The translations under genes and the position numbers were made by a program. Shown one piece after another: positions 24,978-33,082 of a DNA stretch of 33,506 bases. The notes below the pieces were generated by a model. That model saw only the letters and a list, made by a program, of their open reading frames with translations, did not search any database and was not told the origin of the DNA. Origin of the DNA: Clostridia bacterium (GTDB lineage: Bacteria > Bacillota > Clostridia > Lachnospirales > Lachnospiraceae); NCBI GenBank assembly GCA_910575725.1, contig CAJTFE010000047.1, forward strand, positions 1 through 33,506, in the 5' to 3' direction. The first letter of the stretch is position 1, and every line of letters starts with the position of its first letter.

Positions 24978-25613
24978 ATGGAACAAAAGCAGCTGGATTA
25001 TTATCTGAAAAGCGGCAGCGGAGAGCATGAGCAGGAGTATATGGAATGTATGAAAGAGATCTTCCGGGAGAGGGGAGAGACCCTGTACACGCAGATCTGG
25101 GATGCCTATGAGCAGGAGAAGGAAGCCGTAGAGGATTCCTTTGACAAGGCCCTTAGCCTGGGGGCGGAAAAGGCGCTGGAACGGATGAAGCAGGGAGAGA
25201 AGGGCTCTGTCCGGTATCTTCACTTTTCCTATCTCATCAGCAATGCCCTGGCAGATGAGATGCTGGTGAAGGCGGACTACTATGACAGGCGGCATTTTTC
25301 AGACATGGAAGAGATAGACTGCTTCTGGGATTACGGCCTGCTTTTTCCTGATTACAGGGAAGAACGGAAACGCCTGGAGCTTCGCCTTATGGAAGAGGTG
25401 GCAGGACTGACAGCCGTTGAACGACAGAGGTTCCGGATTTACTATCAAGTATGCAACTTTATGGAGCTGGAAGCTGTGATAAAGCGGCTGATGGAAAGGG
25501 AGCAGGCCAGGGAGAGGCTGAGCCCCTGCATGGATGGGGATTTGTCCGTATACTTTGGAGCTTATCTTGACCAGGCGGAGCGGATAGCGTCATTGTCAAC
25601 GGGCTGTGAATAA
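24978..25613 (+). CDS. Unrecognised helical cluster protein
   Basis: The protein has 211 residues. I chose the ATG at 24978 because GGAGGAGCGG sits right before it; an earlier in-frame TTG overlaps the previous gene. The composition is strongly helical and charged (EQEYMECMKEIFRERGETLY, LHFSYLISNALADEMLVKAD, FRIYYQVCNFMELEAVIKR). There is no signal peptide or membrane span and no motif that I know. A structural or adaptor role in the injection system is inferred from position only. Confidence 0.65.
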   Translation: MEQKQLDYYLKSGSGEHEQEYMECMKEIFRERGETLYTQIWDAYEQEKEAVEDSFDKALSLGAEKALERMKQGEKGSVRYLHFSYLISNALADEMLVKADYYDRRHFSDMEEIDCFWDYGLLFPDYREERKRLELRLMEEVAGLTAVERQRFRIYYQVCNFMELEAVIKRLMEREQARERLSPCMDGDLSVYFGAYLDQAERIASLSTGCE

Positions 25614-25646
25614 CAATGAATTGGCAGATGGAAGGAGGATGAAGGG

Positions 25647-26186
25647 ATGCACTACTATCTGGTGCGGCCCCTTGAGGGTATCCGGGAGCCGGAGATTCTG
25701 AATTATAATGAGGTGATTCCGTATAAGGCTTTTCTGGAAAATAAGCCGTGGAAGATAAACAGTCAGACGGTATGTGTATTTCAGAATGAAACGGATCTGG
25801 AGTGTATGCTATTGTCTCCGCTTCCTCTGTTTAGCGAAGAACTGAAACAGTCTTTGGATTTATTCTGGTGGGCTCCGGAATACCGGGAGATGATTTTCCT
25901 GGAGCGGACAGGAAAGAAACGTCAACTTGTGTATTTCCTGCCCTTTTTCCCTCGGATAACAGGCAGCCTTCAAAGGCAGGAAACAGAGCAGGGGCCGAAA
26001 GCAGTAATTTTTCAGAAAGAGCTGATTCCGGAGGATTACCCGGCAGTTTATCTTGAGAATGGAGAGCAGCTCCATGTTATTCTGCGCCTGGATCTGGTAG
26101 AGAGCCTCCTGCGCAGCGGACTGTGCAGTGTGAATTTGTGCCCAGTAAAAATAGAGGTTTCAAAAGATGCTTCAGAGCGACGTTAA
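25647..26186 (+). CDS. Unrecognised small cluster protein
   Basis: The protein has 179 residues; the ATG has GGAGG 10 bases upstream. It is a soluble alpha/beta protein with a long aromatic stretch (SLDLFWWAPEYREMIFLERT) and a conserved-looking C-terminal half (LRLDLVESLLRSGLCSVNLC). I do not recognise a family. It lies directly before the PAAR-like gene. It could be an adaptor or an immunity protein; there is no direct support for either. Confidence 0.6.
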   Translation: MHYYLVRPLEGIREPEILNYNEVIPYKAFLENKPWKINSQTVCVFQNETDLECMLLSPLPLFSEELKQSLDLFWWAPEYREMIFLERTGKKRQLVYFLPFFPRITGSLQRQETEQGPKAVIFQKELIPEDYPAVYLENGEQLHVILRLDLVESLLRSGLCSVNLCPVKIEVSKDASERR

Positions 26187-26200
26187 CCTTTCGCGCTGTC

Positions 26201-26219
26201 GCGCAGCGACTATAAATAG
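26201..26219 (+). repeat. Conserved leader word, copy 2
   Basis: GCGCAGCGACTATAAATAG precedes the RBS of the PAAR-like gene. Together with copy 1 it marks two gene starts of the same cluster; here CGCTG and CAGCG also form a small palindrome. Confidence 0.75.
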
Positions 26220-26233
26220 TAGGAGGGATTGAA

Positions 26234-27907
26234 ATGCCGGAAGATAAAGAATATACGACAGTGGATTTAGAGTATGCAAGTGTCTACGAGTATGTGGAAA
26301 AGAAGTATAGGGATGCATGGGAAAAGGAAGAATTAAGCGGATTCCTTGGAGGAGCAAAAAATCGGTGGGAGCAGTTCGAGGCTCTTTATCGGAATAATTA
26401 TGTCGCTTATGCATCAAATTACCCTTCCGTACAGGAGCTTTATGAGGAAAAATTAGAAGCTGCCAAGGCCTGGCAGGATGAATATTATGAGCTGTTTGAA
26501 ATACCAGAGGCAGAACAGAATCCGATTGAAAAGGACGAGAAAGGGAAGGAGGAGCTGTGGCAGGAAGCAAAGGCTGATCTGGATTTTCAGATTTCAAACA
26601 GTGCGGCTATGGATGCGTGTGGGACTATGAACAGGGATATTATGCTGGCGGATGAGGAGCAGAATCAGAAGGATCTGGCGAAGGCAGAAGAGATTTCCGG
26701 AAAAGCGAAGAGTGCCGCAGCCCAGAATGAAGCCATAGAGACTTTGGAACGAAGAGCTGCTGAGAATCCGGACAAACTGGAATACGTAGTAAGGGGGGCT
26801 CCGCTTCGTTGTATTTATGGATCACATTTAAGATACCTGGATATGCATGAAACCCACGGAGTGTACCTGAATGGAGAACCGTTGATTCACAGCAATGATA
26901 AAGAGCTGGGGGTGAATATTCATTCTTTTGGAATCTGCAGTTCTCCTTCCTGCACGCTGACAGAAAGCGGGAGCATTATGCGGGGGGCAGAAGTGGATAC
27001 GGAAGGCAATTACCTTCATGCTCCGGATGAACAGGTATTAAGCGGTTTTATCTGTGTACCGGAAATAACCGAGGAATGGAAAAATACAAAAACGGAGGTT
27101 CAAATCGGGCACAATGTGGTAAAGGGTATGGTTCATCCAACTGACTGTGAGCATTATGCGGCAGTAACAGATGCATCCTATTTGATTTGTAAACATGGCG
27201 GCCTTATTTTTCCTTTAAAGAGCGGACAGATTCCCTTTACGGCATATTCCCCGGCGTATGAGAGCTATCCCTTTGGCGAATGTGAAGGCGAGGAATTTGA
27301 GAAGTGGTGCAACAATCACAACATATGTCCGAACCACCCGGCAACTCCGGAATATTATACGTGGTATCGCAAAAAAATAGATAAGGCATTGGAGAACGGG
27401 GAGAAAAAGGAAGCAAAGCGGCTTTATGAGGAATGTCTGGAGAATGCTTACCAGGTGGGACTGGACAATATGAAACCAGTGTCGCGGATATTAGCCAAAA
27501 ACAGACTGCACGCATATCTGGAATCCGGCCTTTTAACGGATAAGGAAAGAAAAGAAATAGAGAATCGGTATGAAGGAAAAATGCGTGTGGATTACGGATA
27601 TAATACGCAGAAGAATCTATCTGACCATACACCGAATCAAGCGGAATTTTATCAGTATTATTATGAAGAGGCATCCGCAAACAGCAAAGAAATAGAATCC
27701 ATGAAGCAGAAGATTATGGAAAATGCAGAGAGAGGCAATCCTCAGTATTCACAGGAAATTTCAGGTGAGATGAATGCCGTGTGGGAGGAACAGCAGGAAT
27801 TGTACAAGCATTTTTTGAAAGAAATGGAATTGTATCAGGAAGTTTTAAGCGATGAGGAAAAGGCTCAGATGCAGAAAGTACTTGATGCGTTTGGGATGGA
27901 ATCCTAA
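26234..27907 (+). CDS. DUF4280 PAAR-like spike-tip protein
   Basis: The protein has 557 residues. The N-terminal ~180 residues are charged and helical. A DUF4280-type domain begins near 184 (VVRGAPLRCIYGSH), has NIHSFGICSSPSC near 233 to 245, and continues through the Cys/His-rich stretch (PTDCEHYAAVT, ICKHGG). The C-terminal half is helical with many Lys/Glu and contains CNNHNICPNHPATPEYY. PAAR-like proteins cap the VgrG spike in contractile systems and often carry effector extensions; the long C-terminal helices may be an effector or docking extension of unknown activity. The next genes encode a probable chaperone and VgrG, the expected partners. Confidence 0.82.
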   Translation: MPEDKEYTTVDLEYASVYEYVEKKYRDAWEKEELSGFLGGAKNRWEQFEALYRNNYVAYASNYPSVQELYEEKLEAAKAWQDEYYELFEIPEAEQNPIEKDEKGKEELWQEAKADLDFQISNSAAMDACGTMNRDIMLADEEQNQKDLAKAEEISGKAKSAAAQNEAIETLERRAAENPDKLEYVVRGAPLRCIYGSHLRYLDMHETHGVYLNGEPLIHSNDKELGVNIHSFGICSSPSCTLTESGSIMRGAEVDTEGNYLHAPDEQVLSGFICVPEITEEWKNTKTEVQIGHNVVKGMVHPTDCEHYAAVTDASYLICKHGGLIFPLKSGQIPFTAYSPAYESYPFGECEGEEFEKWCNNHNICPNHPATPEYYTWYRKKIDKALENGEKKEAKRLYEECLENAYQVGLDNMKPVSRILAKNRLHAYLESGLLTDKERKEIENRYEGKMRVDYGYNTQKNLSDHTPNQAEFYQYYYEEASANSKEIESMKQKIMENAERGNPQYSQEISGEMNAVWEEQQELYKHFLKEMELYQEVLSDEEKAQMQKVLDAFGMES

Positions 27908-27933
27908 AGGGCTTTTTATTGGGAGGTGGAAGT

Positions 27934-28527
27934 ATGGGTTTTACAGAAGAAGAAATCGTAAGAGCACGGAAAGAGGCTCTGCGGAAAAAGAACAGCAGCA
28001 TCTATGACAAATACCTGTATATCGGAAATGAGCGGCTGGAATTTACCATGCAGGAGATTATTCCTCCCTTTGTTCAAATGATGTTTCCGAAAACGTTTTT
28101 AGATCTGCCTCCGGAATTTGCGAAAAAAATGTATCCGTCGGAGCTGCGGCCGGCGGTAATTAAGACAAATCCGGCCTTAACCGTTAACTTTGCGTTTACT
28201 TTTTTTGAAGCAAAGCTTCCTATGAACGAGGTGGCGGATTGTGCCCGCTATTATCTGGCAAGTATGAAGAAGATGTATCCGGGAAATACGTATCTAAATA
28301 ACGGTGAACATTTTATGGATAAGGAAGAGACCCAAATACTGGGGTGGTATTCCTTCAGCAATCCTACATTAATGGAACCAATCTACAATATCCATGCTTA
28401 TACCAGTGTGGAAGGGCGTATGTTGTACTGCATTTTTCACACTTCAAAGGAACGGTTCGAGGTCTGGAAACCCCATGTGTTTGAGGCTTTCAATTCCATT
28501 CAGTCAGGAAGGGGGAAAAGGGTATGA
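27934..28527 (+). CDS. DcrB/Eag-like probable effector chaperone
   Basis: The protein has 197 residues from the ATG at 27934, after GGGAGGTGG. No signal peptide is present, so it is cytoplasmic. The middle and end (FTFFEAKLPMNEVADCARYY, YNIHAYTSVEGRMLYCIFHT, VWKPHVFEAFNSIQ) follow the pattern of the DcrB/DUF1795-type fold: an amphipathic helix, paired beta strands with a polar edge, and a last helix. In type VI systems the Eag proteins of this fold shield hydrophobic segments of VgrG/PAAR-linked effectors. Here the gene precedes a VgrG gene (ATGA overlap) and a VgrG-toxin fusion with a strongly hydrophobic segment, which fits. The family call is from pattern only. Confidence 0.6.
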   Translation: MGFTEEEIVRARKEALRKKNSSIYDKYLYIGNERLEFTMQEIIPPFVQMMFPKTFLDLPPEFAKKMYPSELRPAVIKTNPALTVNFAFTFFEAKLPMNEVADCARYYLASMKKMYPGNTYLNNGEHFMDKEETQILGWYSFSNPTLMEPIYNIHAYTSVEGRMLYCIFHTSKERFEVWKPHVFEAFNSIQSGRGKRV

Positions 28528-30038
28528 AGGCGGACAGAATAGAGATAACACCTCTGGCATATACGAAGATTACATACTGCGAGATAAAAAAAGCAGTAAA
28601 TGCTCATGGCGAGGCTGTAGTAAAGGGGTATATAGAGCCGGAAAAAGAGCAGGAGTATCTTTCCAGGGCATGCAGGCAGACGGAGATCTCAATCGAAGCC
28701 ATAGATGAAGATGGGACCCGGAAAGTGATTTACTGCGGGATACTGAAGGATTTAGTCATACAGCATAAAAACAGTGTGTGCGAGATGGAATTGTCCGCAG
28801 CACCATTTACATATCTTCTGGATCTGAATCCGGTAAAGCGTTCCTTCCAGATCCCTTCCATGACATATCAGGAAGTGTTCGGCTGTGTCCTTGGGGGATA
28901 TGCAGGAGGAAACGTATTGATGAATACGGGGGCATCTGCGGCAATCGGGGAGCCGATTGTACAGTATCAGGAGACGGACTGGGAATTTGCCCTGCGGCTG
29001 GCCAGCCATTTCCATACGGTGATAATTCCAAGCTATGTGACCTCCGGGCCGAAGCTTTATCTGGGATTATCCGGACAGGGCCGGGGAATTCAAATAGCAC
29101 CTGTATGCTATCGGGCAAAAAAGGCGGTCAGTGAGTATCTTTATAAAGAACAGAACCAGGTGAACGGAATTGCAGAGGATGACAGCCTGTGGTATATTGT
29201 AGAGGATCAGGAATTGTATGAAATCGGGGAGGAGGTAGTATTTCAGGGAAAAACTTATTATATCGCACAGTCGGATGCAAAGCTGGACGGACATCAGCTA
29301 TGGAACACCTATCAGCTTCGGACACAGAACGGCTTCAAAGTGCCAAAGCTCTACAATGAAAGAGTAATAGGTGCTTCTTTGGACGGAAAGATCACCGCAG
29401 TGAATGCGGATGTGGTACGTGCCAGTCTCGGAACGGATGCAAAGAGCGGAGAAGGGAAATGGTTTTCTTTTTCTACCGTTTACTCCTCTCCGGACGGAAG
29501 CGGATGGTATTGTATGCCGGAACCGGGGGATGAGATACGGCTTTATTTTCCTACGGAAAAAGAAAAGCACGCCTATGTGATCAGTGCGGTGCATTTGCCG
29601 GTGGCGGAGCCCGATGCAGGAGAGACGGGAAAAAGCAGCAACGGCGGCGGAAGCAGTAAGGCAGTCGGCGGAAATCAGATTCAGACAGCTGGCACAGGGA
29701 AAGCAGGCGGCAATAAGAGTCCGGGAGCAAAAAGAAGTGATCCCGATTATAAAACCATTCGTACTACCAGCGGAAAGATGGTTGAGCTGTCGCCCCAGGG
29801 AATCGTACTTGATTCGGGAGACGGCATGCGTGTGGAGCTGAGTGATAAGAAAGGAATTTCCATTGTAAGCCATTTGGGAGTGACCATTGAGACACCTGAG
29901 CTTGTAAATATTTCCAGCCTGGAAGGGAAGGTGGAAATCATGGGAGCTGAAGGGGTGGATTTGAAACAGGGAACAGGTAAAATAGAGGTTGCTTCGGATA
30001 ACGTTGTATTCTACGGAGCCAACTCCAAGGTGCAGTAG
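28524..30038 (+). CDS. VgrG-like spike protein (no effector domain)
   Basis: The protein has 504 residues. The N-terminal part resembles the gp27-like region of VgrG/phage late control D proteins; the marker QYQETDWEFALRLASHF is at about 147. An OB-like gp5 part follows (about 280 to 375), then a Gly/Ser/Lys linker (about 370 to 410), and a C-terminal beta-helix-like part with repeated IxVxSxxGV patterns (GKMVELSPQGIVLDSGDGM, LEGKVEIMGAEG). It should trimerise to form the spike of the contractile tail. The start overlaps the chaperone stop (ATGA). The next gene encodes a longer relative with a toxin, so this could be the plain spike and the other the loaded one. Confidence 0.85.
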   Translation: MKADRIEITPLAYTKITYCEIKKAVNAHGEAVVKGYIEPEKEQEYLSRACRQTEISIEAIDEDGTRKVIYCGILKDLVIQHKNSVCEMELSAAPFTYLLDLNPVKRSFQIPSMTYQEVFGCVLGGYAGGNVLMNTGASAAIGEPIVQYQETDWEFALRLASHFHTVIIPSYVTSGPKLYLGLSGQGRGIQIAPVCYRAKKAVSEYLYKEQNQVNGIAEDDSLWYIVEDQELYEIGEEVVFQGKTYYIAQSDAKLDGHQLWNTYQLRTQNGFKVPKLYNERVIGASLDGKITAVNADVVRASLGTDAKSGEGKWFSFSTVYSSPDGSGWYCMPEPGDEIRLYFPTEKEKHAYVISAVHLPVAEPDAGETGKSSNGGGSSKAVGGNQIQTAGTGKAGGNKSPGAKRSDPDYKTIRTTSGKMVELSPQGIVLDSGDGMRVELSDKKGISIVSHLGVTIETPELVNISSLEGKVEIMGAEGVDLKQGTGKIEVASDNVVFYGANSKVQ

Positions 30039-30055
30039 GGAAGGGAGGTTTGGCT

Positions 30056-32617
30056 ATGAGCGGAATTGCGGCGGGGGCACTTCGCATAAAAGGCGGATTT
30101 GGAATCGGGAGCATTTCAGAGTTTTTCATGCAGGAATATCCGGGAGAACATTCGAAGGCATTTGTAACCGGGATTGTCCGTGACAGCAGCAGTGAGGGAT
30201 TGGAGTTTGAAGGAGTGATTGCAAATTCCCAGGTGGAAGTTTATGCCGAAGGAGAGCGTCTGCCCCTGTACAGCGGAATTGTCCAATCGGCAGAAGCGAA
30301 AGAGGAAAACGGCCTGCGGATGATCTGTCTGCAGCTGGTTTCCGGAAGTATTCTTCTGGATATGGAGAAGAAGAGCCGTTCTTATCAGAATACGGGAATG
30401 AGCTACGGAGGAGTTATCAATGAGGCTCTGGCCCCCTGGAACACAGCGGCGATTTATCCTTCCAGCTTAAGCGGAACGGCCATTGGCTTTCCTGTTATTC
30501 AGTACCAGGAGACAGACTGGCAGTTTGTAAAGCGGATGGCAAGCCGTTTTGCGCTGTCTCTGTATCCGGAGCCGTCCATAGGCGGTTCCAAGATGTATGT
30601 GGGCATTCCCGAAACCGGAAACACCTGTGAGCTTGAAGCCGGGGAATATGCGGTGCGGATAGACGAAAGGTTCTACACCCTGGGAGGAGAAAAGGCCGGA
30701 TATGACAGAAGCCAGTTCCTGTGCTATGAGGTAAAGAGCCTTGAAAATCACAGAGTAGGAGACAAAGCAAGGTTTTTGGGAGAGGAACGGTATATCTGTG
30801 CCAAGAAAGGCAGCGTCATTCATGGACAGATGGAGTTTACCTATACCCTTGCATCTCCCACATGGGCCGGAGAAAGAAGACTTGGAAATAAAAACTTTTC
30901 CGGGCTTTCGCTGCTTGGAACCGTGTCCGCATGCAGCAATGAGACGGTACAGTTAAAGCTGGACATTGACCAGGGAAAGCCGGAGCAAAAGCTCTATCCT
31001 TTTAACTGGGTGCCTGCAACGGGAAATATGATGTATATGATGCCGCAGGAGGGAACCCGGGTATCCCTGTACTTTAAAGGGGATGAGGAAACCAGCGCGG
31101 TAGCGGTGAACTGCATCCGAAGCGGCGGAGGGTGTGCCAAGTCCGATTACAGGGACAAGGGACTGACGACAGAGCATGGAATGCAGCTCAAGCTTTACCG
31201 GGACAGCATGGGAGTGGAAACACCGGCGAACAAGTTTCTTATGGATGCATCAAAGGGGATTGAGATATCGGGAAGCCGGCAGCTCCATATATCCGCAGCA
31301 GGGGACGTGCGTATCGAGGGGAAAGAGGTATGCATAAGCGGCTTCGAAAAGGTACGTACCTATACGGGAATCTTAAAGCTTACGGAAGAGGAAGAGCTGG
31401 AATTAGAGGTAAAGGCGAAGATCGAGCTGTCGGAGGGGGATGAAGGACAGGAAGCAGATATTCGAGGAGAGCGGATTACATACTATCTGGCCTGGGAGCA
31501 TGCGGATCTGAGCAGCCCGATGTTCCGTTATCGAGACGAACCGGAGGACAAATCCTTCGACTGGTGGGGCCTGATGGGGAACGTGGCAGGGGGCCTGGCG
31601 GTAACGGCAGGAGTTGCCATGTTGGGAGCAGTTGGTGCGGGCCTTGCGGCAGGGACGGCAATTGGTTCTGCGGTATTTGGAGGAGCCACGGCGATAGAGG
31701 CAGCCCAGGTGGTGGGAACAGCGGCATTTCTGACAGGCAGCATGTATGTGGGGAGTCAGGCGTTATCCGACGTATTAAGCGGCCGCTTGAGCAGTACCGA
31801 TACGTATATCCGCCGTGCATTGGCGGGAAGCATCGTAGGAATTTTTTCCGGGGCGTCAACCTTAGTGCTGGCGGATGCAGGTCTGCTGGCTACAATGAAA
31901 GCAGGGTTTGCGGAAGGATTTGCAGGAGAGGCTGTTACGCAAAAGCTGTTGAATGAGAACGGAGAAATAGACTGGGCACAGTGCATCCGTAGCGGAGTGT
32001 TTACGGCTGTTATGGATGGTGGGCTGTATGCCATGAAATCTGGTAGTATAGAGTTTAAGAGGGAAAGAAAAAAACATAGCAATCAAGAATATCGAAACTG
32101 GGAAGCAGAAATTCCAAGAAGTGGGGATGAGTGGCTTAAGTATTTTGAAGACAAATATGGAAAAGGAAATGTTATTAGAAATTTCACACCAACTCTGGAA
32201 CTTGAAAATCACATTATAAAAACTGATATGTCTGTTCCGACAAAACGAGGAATTGGTGGAGCTCATAATGAATTTGAGTTTCTAAAAAATAATGTAAAAA
32301 TAATAAATTCAACCCCGAGTTCTACAGTACCTGGTGTAAGGCAAATAGAGTATAATATGCCTAAGCTTGATGGTACTACATATCCAGCTGTCCCGATACC
32401 TGGAGAATACGGTACAACAGTATTTAAAAAGACTATTTATGATCCAAATATTATTAGTGATGATGAATTTATAAAACGTGGTTTGGAGGCTGCTAACAAT
32501 GCTATGCTATCTGATGGATCGTTGCCGGGAGTTTGGACAGGGTTTGATAGTTTTGGGGTAGAATGGACTGGATACTATAGAAACGGGAAAATAGTTTCAT
32601 TTTTCCCATCGAATTGA
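30056..32617 (+). CDS. VgrG-toxin fusion: spike, hydrophobic segment, CdiA-CT-like toxin
   Basis: The protein has 853 residues; ATG at 30056 follows GGGAGG. The VgrG part (to about residue 430) has QYQETDWQFVKRMASRF at 149. An acidic linker (KLTEEEELELEVKAKIELSE) leads to a long hydrophobic Gly/Ala segment at about 505 to 640 (VAGGLAVTAGVAMLGAVGAG and onward), typical of prePAAR-like or pretoxin regions. The C-terminal ~175 residues (from about 675) are AT-rich DNA and encode a separate domain with GIGGAHNEFEF (His at 737), TVFKKTIYDP and a GYYRNGKIVSFFP end, which resembles CdiA-CT/BECR-like nuclease toxins. Nuclease activity is inferred from that resemblance. A likely immunity gene starts 10 bases later. 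Confidence 0.83.
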   Translation: MSGIAAGALRIKGGFGIGSISEFFMQEYPGEHSKAFVTGIVRDSSSEGLEFEGVIANSQVEVYAEGERLPLYSGIVQSAEAKEENGLRMICLQLVSGSILLDMEKKSRSYQNTGMSYGGVINEALAPWNTAAIYPSSLSGTAIGFPVIQYQETDWQFVKRMASRFALSLYPEPSIGGSKMYVGIPETGNTCELEAGEYAVRIDERFYTLGGEKAGYDRSQFLCYEVKSLENHRVGDKARFLGEERYICAKKGSVIHGQMEFTYTLASPTWAGERRLGNKNFSGLSLLGTVSACSNETVQLKLDIDQGKPEQKLYPFNWVPATGNMMYMMPQEGTRVSLYFKGDEETSAVAVNCIRSGGGCAKSDYRDKGLTTEHGMQLKLYRDSMGVETPANKFLMDASKGIEISGSRQLHISAAGDVRIEGKEVCISGFEKVRTYTGILKLTEEEELELEVKAKIELSEGDEGQEADIRGERITYYLAWEHADLSSPMFRYRDEPEDKSFDWWGLMGNVAGGLAVTAGVAMLGAVGAGLAAGTAIGSAVFGGATAIEAAQVVGTAAFLTGSMYVGSQALSDVLSGRLSSTDTYIRRALAGSIVGIFSGASTLVLADAGLLATMKAGFAEGFAGEAVTQKLLNENGEIDWAQCIRSGVFTAVMDGGLYAMKSGSIEFKRERKKHSNQEYRNWEAEIPRSGDEWLKYFEDKYGKGNVIRNFTPTLELENHIIKTDMSVPTKRGIGGAHNEFEFLKNNVKIINSTPSSTVPGVRQIEYNMPKLDGTTYPAVPIPGEYGTTVFKKTIYDPNIISDDEFIKRGLEAANNAMLSDGSLPGVWTGFDSFGVEWTGYYRNGKIVSFFPSN
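32060..32617 (+). other. AT-rich toxin domain segment within the VgrG fusion
   Basis: From about 32060 the DNA becomes clearly richer in A and T than the spike part, and it stays so through the immunity gene. The sharp change marks the toxin-immunity cassette as an exchangeable, separately acquired module. Confidence 0.7.
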
Positions 32618-32627
32618 GGTGAAGATC

Positions 32628-32990
32628 ATGGAAAGAAATCCATATATTAAAGAATATGATTTACAACAAAAAGAGCATTTTCCGATTTATGTATTTTTTA
32701 ATCTAATAAAAGAAAAAGAATTTTTAGAAGTTTGTAATAATTTTTCAAAAGGTGTCGGACAGGGTATTGAAGTTGCGACTTGCTTATTTTTAGATGAAGC
32801 TGATGATAATAAGCATAAAACTGGAGAAGTGGAATTTTCGTTACATAGTGGTGAGGAAGTGGTAGTAAATTATTCAATATTTTATTGGTATTTTAATAAA
32901 GCATGCCAACGATATGTAGAGTTACATCCTGATGATGGTCAAAAAATAAAAGAATATTTAGATACAATTAAATTTAGATTTAATATTTAA
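32628..32990 (+). CDS. Probable immunity protein for the VgrG-linked toxin
   Basis: The protein has 120 residues from the ATG at 32628, with GAGGTG upstream; a GTG at 32619 is an alternative. It is soluble, acidic and AT-rich like the toxin end. The pattern (EHFPIYVFFNLIKEKEF, GEVEFSLHSGEEVVVNYSIF, ACQRYVELHPDDGQKI) resembles CdiI-type immunity proteins of ribonuclease toxins. It begins 10 bases after the toxin stop, the usual place for an immunity gene. The match is from pattern only; that it blocks this particular toxin is inferred. Confidence 0.7.
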   Translation: MERNPYIKEYDLQQKEHFPIYVFFNLIKEKEFLEVCNNFSKGVGQGIEVATCLFLDEADDNKHKTGEVEFSLHSGEEVVVNYSIFYWYFNKACQRYVELHPDDGQKIKEYLDTIKFRFNI

Positions 32991-33082
32991 CACCAGTTTA
33001 CAGCTTTATAAAAGATGGCATTTTGGATACCTAGCCGATTACTTAAATGGCACAACAGTAGAAGACATTTTAAGGAAGCCCG
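32991..33082 (+). other. Short relict reading frame before the second VgrG-like copy
   Basis: The frame that starts at 32992 is open for 43 codons and includes WHFGYLADYLNGTTVEDILRK. It has no start codon. It may be the end of an older immunity gene that was replaced. The sequence then enters the displaced VgrG copy. Confidence 0.35.
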
